From assembly GCF_009688945.1 (NCBI RefSeq), contig NZ_AP021874.1, positions 2,046,001 through 2,110,000 of the forward strand: a stretch of DNA of 64,000 nt, written 5' to 3'. Position 1 is the stretch's first letter, and each line of letters begins with the position of its first letter. The stretch comes from Desulfosarcina alkanivorans. Lineage in GTDB: Bacteria > Desulfobacterota > Desulfobacteria > Desulfobacterales > Desulfosarcinaceae. The translations under genes and the position numbers were made by a program. The notes below the pieces were generated by a model. The model made no database searches and had not been told where the DNA came from. It saw nothing but the letters and a program-made list of their open reading frames with translations. Positions 7,380-16,631 of the stretch are shown in pieces.

Positions 7380-9109
7380 CAACAAACAACCAATCAACGG
7401 GTGTGTCCCGACGGAAATTCATGGCACTGGCGGGCGGTGCGGCCGGATTGGCGGCCATGGCCGCCATGGGGCTGTCCGCCGGCCGGGGCGAATGCAGCGT
7501 CAATATTCCTGAAATCGACGCGGAGAAGATGAAGACGGCCGAAAGCGAAGCCGATGTACTGGTCGTGGGCAGCGGCATCGCGGGACTTTTTGCAGCGGTC
7601 AAAGGCCACGATGCCGGGGCCCGGGTCCTGATGGTGTCCAAGGGACGCCTGGGTTCATCGGGGCAGACCCCTTTTGCCAAAGGAATCTTCGCCTACGATC
7701 CTGCCAAAGAGAAGTTGAGCCTCGATGCCTTTCTCGACAGGGTCTCCCGTTCTGCCATGGGCACGAATAATCCGGTATTCACCCGGCAGATGGCCGAGCA
7801 CTCTCTGGACAGGGTCAGGGATCTGGAGGCGTGGGGATTTTTCGATTCCCCCCTCTATTTCGATGCCTTCAGCCGGCCCATTCGAGAGCGCGGCATTCCG
7901 GTCATGGAGAGAATCATGATCACCCATTTGATCGAAGAGAATGGTAAAATCGCCGGTGCCGCCGGTTTCAGCGTCGATGAGGCCACGGTTCACATCTTCA
8001 GGGCCAGGAGCGTCGTGCTGTGCTCCGGCGCCGGGGGATTCAAACCCAACGGGTTTCCCATCTGCGACCTGACCCACGACGGCACCGTCATGGCCTATCG
8101 AATCGGCGCCAAGGTCACCGGCAAGGAATGGAATGACGGACATCCGGGCCAGGCGACCAACGCGGCAGCCTGCTATGACGGATGGCATGGCATGTTCGAC
8201 AGGAAACCCGGCCGGACTGGAATTGGCATCCGCCATGACCTGGGCGTGGAGATCAACTACCAGGCCTATATGGCCGGCAACCCCATTGCCGGGGGGCCTC
8301 CCGGACCAAACCGCGAAGTGCAGGTCAGCGGCGGCCCGTATCGACCGGAAGGATTTGAGGACCGCGGCGGCCCCGGAGGGCCTCCCGGCGGCGGCCCCGG
8401 AGAGGGAGGCGCGCCTGCCGGAATGGGCGGCAGCACGGTCGGCGGCTCTTCCGCCGGCATGTCCATCCACAAGTCCGAGGGTCTGGTCCCGGTCAACGCA
8501 GACGGCGCCTCCACGATCCCCGGGCTGTATGCGGCCGGCGACGCCCTGGGCTCCTACATGGCAGGCGCCATCTATACCCAGATCGGATCGTCCCTGGCCG
8601 GATCGGCCGTGCAGGGCGGCATCGCCGCCGAGGCCGCCGCCGCCTATGCCAAGGGCCAGGCCATGCCGACCATACCGGACGGCAAACGGTTGACCGTACG
8701 GGAGGAAATCCTGGCGCCCCTGAAAAGGGAGCGCGGCTACAGCCCCGCCTGGGTCACCCGGACCCTTCAGGGCGTCATGATTCCCAACTTCGTTCTCTAC
8801 ATCAAAAAAGAGCCGCTGTTGAAGGCGGCCCTGGCCTATGTCGAGGAATTGCGGGATCACCATATGCCCATGCTGCGGGCAGCGGACCTGCATGAACTGC
8901 GTTTGGCCCATGAAACCGCCAACATGATCGTCAATGCCGAGATGAAGCTGCGGGCGTCGATAATGCGCAAGGAGAGCCGCTGCAGCCACTTCCGGCTGGA
9001 TTACCCCGAACCGGACACCAAAAACTGGAATGCCTGGATCAACATCCACAAGGGCAGCGATGGCAGCATGCAGCTCGAAAAGCAGGCCTTCGGAAGCTGG
9101 CCGTCGTGA
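7376..9109 (+). CDS. Tat-exported FAD-dependent oxidoreductase (fumarate reductase-like flavoprotein)
   Basis: 577 residues. It begins with a twin-arginine signal (SRRKFM at 11-16 followed by an Ala/Gly-rich hydrophobic stretch). The FAD-binding Rossmann motif is VLVVGSGIAG (61-70), and the C-terminal FAD motif is GLYAAGDALGSYMAGA. The overall plan is that of the succinate dehydrogenase/fumarate reductase/APS reductase flavoprotein family. An unusual Gly/Pro-rich insertion (roughly residues 300-360, with runs like GGPGGPPGGGPGEGG) sits before the last FAD motif. The folded protein is expected in the periplasm, taking electrons from the membrane cytochrome encoded just upstream. The substrate cannot be deduced. 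Confidence 0.85.
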   Translation: MTTNNQSTGVSRRKFMALAGGAAGLAAMAAMGLSAGRGECSVNIPEIDAEKMKTAESEADVLVVGSGIAGLFAAVKGHDAGARVLMVSKGRLGSSGQTPFAKGIFAYDPAKEKLSLDAFLDRVSRSAMGTNNPVFTRQMAEHSLDRVRDLEAWGFFDSPLYFDAFSRPIRERGIPVMERIMITHLIEENGKIAGAAGFSVDEATVHIFRARSVVLCSGAGGFKPNGFPICDLTHDGTVMAYRIGAKVTGKEWNDGHPGQATNAAACYDGWHGMFDRKPGRTGIGIRHDLGVEINYQAYMAGNPIAGGPPGPNREVQVSGGPYRPEGFEDRGGPGGPPGGGPGEGGAPAGMGGSTVGGSSAGMSIHKSEGLVPVNADGASTIPGLYAAGDALGSYMAGAIYTQIGSSLAGSAVQGGIAAEAAAAYAKGQAMPTIPDGKRLTVREEILAPLKRERGYSPAWVTRTLQGVMIPNFVLYIKKEPLLKAALAYVEELRDHHMPMLRAADLHELRLAHETANMIVNAEMKLRASIMRKESRCSHFRLDYPEPDTKNWNAWINIHKGSDGSMQLEKQAFGSWPS

Positions 9110-9421
9110 ATCGGGGTGGCTGGAGATATCCCCTTTACAGGGTGTTGAAAAACCTCATGAGCGCAGGGCAGACAATGCGAAATTCGGCGAAATAGCGCAG
9201 TTTATGAGTGATAAATGATCATTTTGAGACGACTTTTAACGCCGTATGGACAAGCGCAATGGTTTTTCAACGTCCTGTTGATTGCTGCAGGCAATACGAG
9301 AACAGGGTCTGTCCGTAAATGGCGGCGTGGGGGTCAGGCGTTTTCGCAACCGCAGGCGTTGCAGCGCTGCGTAGAGGATGGCGGAATCGTGAAAACGCCG
9401 GCCCGGGCCGCAGGATGCCAT
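9110..9421. other. Intergenic region with MITE-like repeat
   Basis: No convincing gene; the long plus-strand frame from 9215 is the shadow of the genes on the other strand. The first part is occupied by the inverted-repeat element at 9138-9277. The rest (9278-9421) shows nothing recognisable. Confidence 0.5.
9138..9277. repeat. MITE-like element with 17-bp imperfect terminal inverted repeats
   Basis: The left end CAGGGTGTTGAAAAACC and the reverse complement of the right end CAGGACGTTGAAAAACC differ at only two positions. They enclose about 106 bp without coding capacity, and similarity continues slightly further inward (GCGC blocks). This is the form of a small non-autonomous transposable element or REP-like repeat. 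Only one copy is seen in the window. Confidence 0.5.
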
Positions 9422-9940
9422 TTATGCCAATACACCGATAACAGCCCGCATAAACGCCGGCAAATCGGCGGGCGTGCGGCTGGTGACCAGACCGCCGTCC
9501 ACCACCGCCTCCTTGTCCACCCAGTTTGCTCCGGCGTTGACCAGATCGTCCTTGATGGAGAAATAGGAGGTGACGGTCCGTCCCCGGATGATGTCCGCCG
9601 ACACCAGCATCCAGCCGGCATGGCAGATGGCGGCCACCAGTTTGCCGGCCCCGGCAAGTTCCTTCACCAGGCCGACCATGGCCGGGTAGCGGCGCATGTG
9701 ATCCGGGGCGTACCCGCCGGGAATGACCACCCCGTCATAATCGGCTGCCGACACCCGGTCCGCCGTGGTGTCGACGGTTACCGGAAGCCCGGCCTTGCTG
9801 GTGTAGGTATCGGCGCTGCCCGACCCCACCACGGTCACGGCGGCGCCGGCCTCCTTGAGCCGGTAATACGGGTACCAGAATTCGAATTCGTTGTAGAACG
9901 TCTCCACCAGGATAAGGATTTTTTTGCCCTCGAGTTCCAT
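9422..9940 (-). CDS. DJ-1/PfpI family protein (class I glutamine amidotransferase-like)
   Basis: 172 residues, the full length of the PfpI/YhbO group. The nucleophile elbow is AICHAGW with Cys106-His107, and the family acidic residue is in NEFEFWYP (around residue 18). The block VVIPGGYAPD is also typical. Members act as glyoxalase/deglycase-type repair enzymes or stress-linked peptidases in the cytoplasm; which one applies is not decidable here. A good GGAGGC ribosome binding site lies before the ATG. It is a monocistronic-looking gene next to the minus-strand pair downstream of it in the sequence. Confidence 0.87.
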   Translation of the reverse strand: MELEGKKILILVETFYNEFEFWYPYYRLKEAGAAVTVVGSGSADTYTSKAGLPVTVDTTADRVSAADYDGVVIPGGYAPDHMRRYPAMVGLVKELAGAGKLVAAICHAGWMLVSADIIRGRTVTSYFSIKDDLVNAGANWVDKEAVVDGGLVTSRTPADLPAFMRAVIGVLA

Positions 9941-10017
9941 AGCGGTGCCTCCTTGCCTTATGCTATTAAAGCCCTCCTGTACGAAAAGGACCGTTCACCG
10001 CAATTCAACTTTCATCA

Positions 10018-10935
10018 CTAAGAATTCAAAATTAACCTGACCGACCGTACCATCTTGACCGGGTGATAGGATTTCTTGGCCTTGGCCAGTCCGGGAATAC
10101 CCATGTCGCTCTCCTTGTTGAGGTAGGTATAACCGTCAAAGAGCATACGGGCGCAGGCGTTGTCGAAGTACTGGTACAGCCCCTTGATGCTGCCGAACGC
10201 CTTTTCGTATTGTAAGGTCGCCATCTCCCGGGTCAAGGGTGCGGAGATGCCGAAAGCGCTGACCTGGCCGTCGATGCGCAGCAGGATGCCCTTCAGGTCG
10301 AAGACGGTGATGTGATTCAGGGTGTTGATGGCCGCCTGCTTCTCACAGGACAGGTCAAACTGGTCATCGGCATCGCAGTCCCGCTCCCGGCACCACTCCT
10401 CGAGAAAAAACAGGCATTCCTCGGCGTTGTCCGGATTGATGGGGTCGATGGCCACCTTTCCCGGGTCCACGTAATCGCGCTTGAACTGGTTGATCAGGTT
10501 GCGTTTTTTGGAATAGCGGTTTCCCTTGAGGCCGGCGAGGTCATCGACCCGATAAACATAGTCGTCGTAGGCGGCATGGGCCTTCACCTGAAAATGTCGA
10601 CCGACGGCATCCGCGCCGAAACGATCGAGATAATCACCGGGAACAAACCAGTATTGGGTGTGGCCGGCCGCCCTGGCCACCGTCGCAAGTTCCTCAGGCG
10701 AAAACTCCCTTTGCGGTGAAATCGGCAGCAGCAGATGCCGGTTGGCCGTCTCCGCCTCGAATTCGGCGGCAACGATGAAGGCATCGTCGAATTCGGCACC
10801 GAAGGGCTGGTATTCCTTGTTGGTCCAGGCAATGATCGATGACAGGGCGTAGGCGCACAGGGAGTAACGCTGGTTTTCGAAAAAAGGACGGTAACGGTAA
10901 TGGTCACGGAATGTCAACGGCTTTAGATTTATCAT
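10018..10935 (-). CDS. DUF2156 (phosphatidylglycerol lysyltransferase C-terminal-like) protein
   Basis: About 305 residues from MINLKPL; the longer open frame upstream overlaps the GNAT gene and is not used. The sequence has the features of the DUF2156 group, an acyl-CoA-N-acyltransferase (GNAT-like) fold: DYVYRVDDLAGLKGNRYSKKRNLINQF, then ISAPLTREMATLQYEKAF and DNACARMLFDGYTYLNKESDMGIPGLAKAKKSYHP. Some relatives transfer aminoacyl groups to lipids, but stand-alone cytoplasmic versions like this have no known substrate. Its start overlaps the stop of the GNAT gene (ATGA at 10932-10935), so the two are one operon. Confidence 0.8.
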   Translation of the reverse strand: MINLKPLTFRDHYRYRPFFENQRYSLCAYALSSIIAWTNKEYQPFGAEFDDAFIVAAEFEAETANRHLLLPISPQREFSPEELATVARAAGHTQYWFVPGDYLDRFGADAVGRHFQVKAHAAYDDYVYRVDDLAGLKGNRYSKKRNLINQFKRDYVDPGKVAIDPINPDNAEECLFFLEEWCRERDCDADDQFDLSCEKQAAINTLNHITVFDLKGILLRIDGQVSAFGISAPLTREMATLQYEKAFGSIKGLYQYFDNACARMLFDGYTYLNKESDMGIPGLAKAKKSYHPVKMVRSVRLILNS

Positions 10936-11345
10936 GATGTCTTGAGCATGGGCACGGAATCGGCCATGGGGGAAAACCCCAGGGGCCGATAAAACGGATG
11001 CGTTTTCCTTTCTGCGATTAGTCCGATCCAGCCGATACCGTCGGCTTCCAGCCGGGCCGTCAGGGTCGCCACCATACGGGACCCGATGCCGCGCCCCCGA
11101 AACGCCGGGTCCACGGTGACGTCCTGGATGTAGGCGTCGCTGATCCGGTCGCTGATGGCACGCCCCATGGCAACAATCGTTTCTGCCTGGCAGGCCACCA
11201 GGAAACAGTGGCTGCCGGCGACGATGCCGGCGACGAGAGACGGGTTGTCCCCGTCGTCTGTCCACCAGCCGGCCTGGCGGTAAAGGTCGGTCAGTCGGGC
11301 GATTTCAGCCTGGGTCGGTGTTTCAAGAAATGTAAAGTCGATCAT
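10932..11345 (-). CDS. GNAT family N-acetyltransferase
   Basis: 137 residues. The acetyl-CoA binding signature is VDPAFRGRGIGSRMVATL (V..a..RGrGiG), followed by the usual last strands containing FYRPLGFSP. It is a cytoplasmic acetyltransferase of unknown substrate. First gene of a two-gene operon with the DUF2156 protein, which has the same fold; the pair may act on related substrates (inference). Confidence 0.87.
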   Translation of the reverse strand: MIDFTFLETPTQAEIARLTDLYRQAGWWTDDGDNPSLVAGIVAGSHCFLVACQAETIVAMGRAISDRISDAYIQDVTVDPAFRGRGIGSRMVATLTARLEADGIGWIGLIAERKTHPFYRPLGFSPMADSVPMLKTS

Positions 11346-11452
11346 CTAAAGTCAGGTGCGTCCGATGAGGGTTATGGCAGAACAGCGAAAAGGCGGCAAC
11401 GATGACATGAAGGCGTCTGCCTGTTTCATTTTTGGGGCGCAGAGAAACGGAG

Positions 11453-12385
11453 TCATCCGTCGTCGTCGCCGTCGAGGATGAAAGAGACCTTGTTGCGTCC
11501 GGCCTGCTTGGACTGGTACATGGCCTGATCGGCCCGCTGGACAAAACTGGAGATCTCTTCCTCCCGGCGATATTGCGTCACACCGATGCTGATGGTAATT
11601 TCCAGATCGGGAATTTTACCGTCGGTAAAATCTTCGACCGCTACGGCGGCACGAAGGCGTTCGGCAACGGTCCAGGCTTCTTCTCCATGGGTTCCCGGCA
11701 GGATGATGGTGAACTCTTCGCCACCGTAACGGTAGGCGGTATCCATCTTCCGGAGGCAGGATTTGATGATCCGTCCGAGGCAGACCAGGATTTTATCGCC
11801 TTCCAGGTGGCCGTAAGTATCGTTGAAATCCTTGAAGTTGTCGATATCCAGCAACAGGAGGCTGAGTTGATGGCCGTATCGATTGAAGCGCTCGATTTCT
11901 CCCTTGAGCTGGTTGTAGAAATGCCTGGAATTGTACAACTGGGTGAGGCCATCGGTGATGGAGAGTTTTTTCAACTTCTCCAGCATGTGAATCCGCTCCT
12001 GGTTGAGGCGCCGTTCGTTCAGCACCCGCTTGAGACGCAGCAGCAGTTCTTCGAAACGCACCGGCTTGAAAACGAAATCACTGGCCCCCTTGTTGATGGC
12101 CTCTTCGTATGAGTATTCCGTGCTGTAGCCGGTCATGACGATAACATCGATCTCATGACTGCTCTTGATCCGGTCGGTCAACTCCAGCCCATTCATGCCG
12201 GGAAGCATGATGTCGGTGATGACCACTTCCAGGGTGTTGCCGGAGAGCACATCCAGGGCCTCCTCGGCACTGGAGGCCACCGAGGCTTCGTACCCGGACG
12301 TCTCGATGAACTCCTGCATGGCATCGCGAATGGAGAGATCATCGTCAACAATTAGTATATGTGGCACCATGGAATCCGTTTTCAC
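11453..12385 (-). CDS. Response regulator-GGDEF diguanylate cyclase
   Basis: 310 residues from a GTG start; an ATG five codons in (MVPHILIVDDD) is an alternative. Receiver domain (residues ~8-125) has the acidic pocket DDD at 14-16, phosphoacceptor Asp58 in ITDIMLPGMNG and Lys in FKPVRF. A coiled linker leads to a GGDEF domain with the active-site motif GGEEF and, a few residues before it, the RKMD inhibitory I-site (RxxD). It is therefore expected to make cyclic di-GMP when phosphorylated, with product feedback. No cognate histidine kinase is visible nearby. Confidence 0.92.
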   Translation of the reverse strand: MKTDSMVPHILIVDDDLSIRDAMQEFIETSGYEASVASSAEEALDVLSGNTLEVVITDIMLPGMNGLELTDRIKSSHEIDVIVMTGYSTEYSYEEAINKGASDFVFKPVRFEELLLRLKRVLNERRLNQERIHMLEKLKKLSITDGLTQLYNSRHFYNQLKGEIERFNRYGHQLSLLLLDIDNFKDFNDTYGHLEGDKILVCLGRIIKSCLRKMDTAYRYGGEEFTIILPGTHGEEAWTVAERLRAAVAVEDFTDGKIPDLEITISIGVTQYRREEEISSFVQRADQAMYQSKQAGRNKVSFILDGDDDG

Positions 12386-12534
12386 GAATGAAAGACCGCC
12401 ATCGGATACGGGTTGACATGTCCGAAAACGATCTGATATTAATAAAAATTTTTAAGAAATGAGACGATTATAACCATGTTGAAAACCGGTGTCAACCGAG
12501 AGGCGCTGCCGGTTTTCGCAGAACCTGTAATAAT

Positions 12535-14331
12535 ATGAAAAACATACGCAACTTCAGCATCATCGCTCACATCGATCACGGCAAGTCCACCCTGTCCGAC
12601 CGGTTGATCCAGTCGAGCAAGATCATCTCGGACCGGGATTTCAAGGACCAGATCCTGGACACCATGGATATCGAGCGGGAACGCGGCATCACCATCAAAA
12701 GCCAAACCGTGTGTCTGCCATATAAATCCAAGGATGGCAAGACCTACGATTTAAACCTGATCGACACGCCGGGCCACGTGGACTTCACCTACGAGGTGTC
12801 CCGGGCTCTGGCCTCGTGCGAAGGTGCCCTGCTGCTGGTCGACGCCAGCCAGGGCGTTGAGGCCCAGACCCTGGCCAACCTCTATCTGGCCCTGGAGCAC
12901 AACCTGGAAATCATTCCGGTGATCAACAAGATCGACCTGCCGTCGGCGGACATCGACCGGGTCAAGGACCAGATCGAAGAGGACTTGGGTTTGGACCCGG
13001 AGACGGCCATTCTGGTATCGGCCAAAGAGGGCCTGGGCATTGACGACGTCATGGAGGCCACCGTCCGGATGCTGCCGCCGCCGGTCGGCGATGCCGCCGC
13101 CCCGTTGGAAGCCCTGATCTTCGATTCCCACTACGACCCGTTCCGGGGCACCATCGTTCATTTCCGCATCAAGCAGGGCACCATCCGCGCCGGGGACCGC
13201 ATCCGCTTCATGTCAAACAACGCCACCTACAAGGTTGAGGAGGTGGGCGTATTCCAGATCGTCCGGGTACCGAAAAAAGAGCTGTGCGCCGGTGAGGTGG
13301 GGTACATGATCGCCGGCATCAAAACGGTGAGCGACACCCGCTGCGGCGACACGGTCACCGATCACCGCCGGCCCTGCAGCAAACCGCTGCCCGGCTTCAA
13401 GGAGGCCAAGCCGGTGGTCTTCTCATCCATCTACCCGGTGGCGTCCGACGGCTACGAAGACCTGGTGGTGGCCATGGAAAAGCTCAAGCTCAACGACGCG
13501 TCTCTGATCTACGAAAAAGACAGCAGCGCCGCCCTGGGCTTCGGCTTCCGTTGCGGCTTTCTGGGCCTGCTGCACCTGGAGGTGGTCCAGGAACGCCTGG
13601 AACGGGAATACGACCTATCCCTGATCCTCACGGCCCCGTCGGTGCGCTACCGCCTGATCATGAACGACGGCGACGAACTGATCATCGACAACCCGGCGCT
13701 TTACCCCGACCCCACCAATATCGAGTATGCCATGGAGCCGTTCATCAAGGCGGCCATCATCGTCCCGGACCGATACATGGGCGCCGTGATGAAGCTGTGC
13801 CTGGAGCGCCGGGGCATCAACAAGAACTACCAGTACCTGACCAACAACCGCCTGGAGATGATCTTCGAACTGCCCCTGGGGGAAGTGATCTACGATTTCT
13901 ACGACCGGCTCAAATCCATTACCCAGGGCTACGGGTCCTTCGACTATGAGTTGATCGAATATCGCCGGACCGACCTGGTGAAGCTGGATTTTCTGATCAA
14001 CGGAGAACGTGTGGATGCCCTGTCCATGCTGATCCATCGGGACAATGCCGTTGCGCGGGCCCGGGTCGCCTGCAGCAAGCTCAAAGATGAAATCCCCCGC
14101 CAGATGTTTAAGATCGCCATCCAGGGCGCCATCGGCGGCAATATCATCTCCCGTTCCACCGTTTCGGCATTTCGCAAGGATGTGACCGCCAAGTGTTACG
14201 GCGGGGACATTTCTCGCAAACGCAAGCTTTTGGAAAAACAGAAAAAAGGCAAGAAGCGCATGAAAATGGTGGGTCAGGTGATGCTGCCCCAGTCCGCCTT
14301 TCTGGCTGTGCTCAAGACCGACACGGACTAA
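12535..14331 (+). CDS. lepA: Elongation factor 4 (LepA, back-translocating GTPase)
   Basis: 598 residues, full length. G1 is [10 protein letters not shown]3 DTPGHVDF and G4 NKID; domain II and the EF-G-like domains follow, then the LepA-specific C-terminal domain ([52 protein letters not shown]). It acts on ribosomes during elongation under stress. A hairpin (AAAACCGG ... CCGGTTTT, about 12482-12515) lies directly upstream in the leader. The gene stands alone between the divergent response regulator and the repeat element at 14.35 kb. Confidence 0.97.
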   Translation: MKNIRNFSIIAHIDHGKSTLSDRLIQSSKIISDRDFKDQILDTMDIERERGITIKSQTVCLPYKSKDGKTYDLNLIDTPGHVDFTYEVSRALASCEGALLLVDASQGVEAQTLANLYLALEHNLEIIPVINKIDLPSADIDRVKDQIEEDLGLDPETAILVSAKEGLGIDDVMEATVRMLPPPVGDAAAPLEALIFDSHYDPFRGTIVHFRIKQGTIRAGDRIRFMSNNATYKVEEVGVFQIVRVPKKELCAGEVGYMIAGIKTVSDTRCGDTVTDHRRPCSKPLPGFKEAKPVVFSSIYPVASDGYEDLVVAMEKLKLNDASLIYEKDSSAALGFGFRCGFLGLLHLEVVQERLEREYDLSLILTAPSVRYRLIMNDGDELIIDNPALYPDPTNIEYAMEPFIKAAIIVPDRYMGAVMKLCLERRGINKNYQYLTNNRLEMIFELPLGEVIYDFYDRLKSITQGYGSFDYELIEYRRTDLVKLDFLINGERVDALSMLIHRDNAVARARVACSKLKDEIPRQMFKIAIQGAIGGNIISRSTVSAFRKDVTAKCYGGDISRKRKLLEKQKKGKKRMKMVGQVMLPQSAFLAVLKTDTD

Positions 14332-14348
14332 TATCGACGGTTCCCTGA

Positions 14349-14446
14349 GCCGGCCGATATCGGCGTTACGCATCATCCCTCGCCATTGCGGAATACGAAA
14401 AGGACACCTCATTCCTCGGGATGCGCAGGCCTTGACCCCGAACCTT
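14349..14446. repeat. Degenerate copy of the 15.9-kb inverted-repeat element
   Basis: From GATATCGGCGTT onward this region aligns without gaps over about 90 bp, at roughly two identical positions in three, with the reverse complement of 15893-16012. Shared blocks include GATATCGGCGTT, CCCTCG, ACACCTC, CGGGA and GCCTTGA. The terminal inverted repeats are not preserved. Probably an old insertion of the same family between lepA and leuC. Confidence 0.55.
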
Positions 14447-14574
14447 TTACGAAACCGTCTGAAATGGTGTATGATAAGATTTCACGGATTCGGTGGTGTC
14501 TTTACAAAATCCGGTCAACGCCTTGTAAACGCTTCAGATACCGTCAACCATAGCATTGTAGAGATAAATAACTT

Positions 14575-15861
14575 ATGGGCCAGACCATCGCACAGAAAAT
14601 ATTCGACGATCACCGCATCGGCAGCCCGGACAGGGATGTTCACGTGATCCGGCTGGATGCCGTATTCTGCCATGAAATCACCACGCCGCCGGCCATCGTG
14701 GACCTCGAGCAGCGGGGCAAAGACCGGGTGTTCGACCCGGCACGCATCAAGGTGGTCATCGATCACGTATCGCCGGCCAAGGACTCCAAAACCGCCCTTC
14801 AGGGTAAAATCCTGCGGGCCTGGGCCCGCCGCCAGGGCATCGTCGACTTTTTCGACATCGGGGCCAACGGGGTCTGCCATGCCCTCTTCCCGGAAAAAGG
14901 CTTCGTCCGCCCCGGCTACACGGTAATCATGGGCGATTCGCACACCTGTACCCACGGGGCCTTCGGCGCCTTTGCCGCGGGCGTCGGCACCACCGACCTT
15001 GAAGTGGGCATACTCAAGGGCGTCTGCGCCTTCAGGACGCCGGAAACCATACGCATCAACATAGCCGGCAGCCTGCCCGACGGCGTCTTTGCCAAAGACG
15101 TCATCCTGTCGGTCATCGGCCGAATCGGCGTGAACGGCGCCACCAACAAGGTCATTGAGTTTGCCGGTCCCGTGGTGGCGGCCATGGATATGGAGTCGCG
15201 CATGACCCTGTGCAACATGGCCATCGAGGCTGGCGGCACCTGCGGTATCTGCCTGCCGGACCGGACCACCGTGGACTACCTGTGGCCCTTTATCAAAAAT
15301 GATTTCGACACACCTGAGGCCGCCCTGGCCGACTACGCCAGATACCTGCCGGACGCCGATGCGGTCTACGCGCAGACCATCGACCACGATGTATCCGCGC
15401 TCACGCCCATGGCCACCTTCGGCTACCGGCCGGACAACGTCAAACCGGTCGCCGACCTGGCTGGCACACCGGTGGACCAGGTGTATATCGGATCGTGCAC
15501 CAACGGCCGCATCAGCGACCTGCGAATCGCCGCACAAGTCCTGTCCGGCAAGCGCGTCAGCGACGCGGTGCGGGCCATCGTCTCACCAGCCACGCCCAAG
15601 GTTTATAACCAGGCCCTGGACGAGGGGCTGATCAAGACGTTCATGGATGCGGGCTTCTGCGTAACCAACCCCACCTGCGGGGCCTGCCTGGGCATGAGCA
15701 ACGGCGTGCTGGCCGAGGGCGAAACCTGCGCGGCCACCACCAACCGGAACTTCAACGGCCGCATGGGCAAAGGGGGCATGGTCCACCTGATGAGCCCGGC
15801 CACCGCTGCAGCCACGGCCATAGCCGGCAGCATTGCCAATTCGGAACTTTTTAAAGGATAA
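14575..15861 (+). CDS. leuC: 3-isopropylmalate dehydratase large subunit (aconitase superfamily)
   Basis: 428 residues, the length of the short prokaryotic LeuC/homoaconitase-type large subunit. Cluster cysteines are in IGSCTNGR and NPTCGACLGM; other family motifs are MGDSHTCTHGAFGAF, GVGTTDLE and NFNGRMG. With LeuD it isomerises 2- to 3-isopropylmalate in leucine synthesis; enzymes of this subfamily can instead be homoaconitases or methylsubstituted-malate dehydratases, and no leuA/leuB neighbours are present to settle this. The small subunit gene follows after a 120-bp repeat element. The ribosome binding site is weak (GAGAT). Confidence 0.9.
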   Translation: MGQTIAQKIFDDHRIGSPDRDVHVIRLDAVFCHEITTPPAIVDLEQRGKDRVFDPARIKVVIDHVSPAKDSKTALQGKILRAWARRQGIVDFFDIGANGVCHALFPEKGFVRPGYTVIMGDSHTCTHGAFGAFAAGVGTTDLEVGILKGVCAFRTPETIRINIAGSLPDGVFAKDVILSVIGRIGVNGATNKVIEFAGPVVAAMDMESRMTLCNMAIEAGGTCGICLPDRTTVDYLWPFIKNDFDTPEAALADYARYLPDADAVYAQTIDHDVSALTPMATFGYRPDNVKPVADLAGTPVDQVYIGSCTNGRISDLRIAAQVLSGKRVSDAVRAIVSPATPKVYNQALDEGLIKTFMDAGFCVTNPTCGACLGMSNGVLAEGETCAATTNRNFNGRMGKGGMVHLMSPATAAATAIAGSIANSELFKG

Positions 15862-15892
15862 CGGATTGGCACCCCTAAACACATATCCCCAG

Positions 15893-16012
15893 CGGATTGG
15901 TATGAAGCCCGGGATCAAGGCTTGCGGGTCCCGGGGAGCGAGGTGTATCGGGAATACGCCGCAGCGACGAGGGGCGAAGCGCAACGCCGATATCGGGCTT
16001 CATACCAATCCG
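15893..16012. repeat. 120-bp element with perfect 19-bp terminal inverted repeats
   Basis: CGGATTGGTATGAAGCCCG at 15893-15911 is the exact reverse complement of 15994-16012. The 82 bp in between are non-coding. It lies between leuC and leuD within what should be one operon, so it must be transcribed and would fold as a large hairpin. A degenerate relative is at 14349-14446. Likely a MITE or REP-type repeat family. Confidence 0.75.
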
Positions 16013-16030
16013 TTAAAATAGGAGACGCCC

Positions 16031-16555
16031 ATGAAACCATTCAACGGCCCCGCCCTGTTCCTGGACCGTTCGGACATCAACACCGATGAAATCATTCCGG
16101 CCAAATACCTTACGGAAATCTCACGCGAAGCGTTGAAGCCCTATCTTCTGGAGGATCTGAGCCTGGAGGGATTCGACCCGGCCGCCGATATCGCCGACAA
16201 AAGCGTCATCGTCACGCGGGCCAACTTCGGCTGCGGATCGTCCCGGGAACACGCCCCCTGGGCGCTGGAGGTCAACGGCATCAATCTGGTGGTGGGCGAA
16301 AGCTTTGCCCGCATCTTCCGCCAGAATATGTTCAACTGCGGCATGATGGCGGTGGAACTGCCGCCAGACGTCATCGACCGGTTGTTCGCCTCCTTTGCCG
16401 GCCATGAGACCACCGCGGAGACCGACGTGGACGCCGGCACCATCACCTTCACCGCCGGGGACCGATCGATTACCGTTGCCTTCACCCTCTCCGGATTCGA
16501 TGCGGACCTGGTCGCCGCCGGCGGATGGGTCGACTATGCAGACGCCCATTATTGA
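16031..16555 (+). CDS. leuD: 3-isopropylmalate dehydratase small subunit
   Basis: 174 residues, family-typical. The signature regions are DRSDINTDEIIPAKYL, the substrate-recognition loop NFGCGSSREHAPWAL, and GESFARIFRQNMFNCG. It pairs with the large subunit encoded at 14575-15861 to form the [4Fe-4S] hydro-lyase. The start is preceded by AGGAGACGCCC. The distance to leuC is enlarged by the inserted inverted-repeat element. Confidence 0.92.
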   Translation: MKPFNGPALFLDRSDINTDEIIPAKYLTEISREALKPYLLEDLSLEGFDPAADIADKSVIVTRANFGCGSSREHAPWALEVNGINLVVGESFARIFRQNMFNCGMMAVELPPDVIDRLFASFAGHETTAETDVDAGTITFTAGDRSITVAFTLSGFDADLVAAGGWVDYADAHY

Positions 16556-16631
16556 ATGATGGGCTCCGGGTTCGGAGTTCCGGGTTCACTGTTCATCGTC
16601 AACGTGTTTCACAAGCAACAATGGAGTTGAC

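Noticed and set aside
9215..10021. 268-codon plus-strand ORF
   Set aside because: Antisense shadow of the DJ-1/PfpI gene; composition and lack of domain speak against it.
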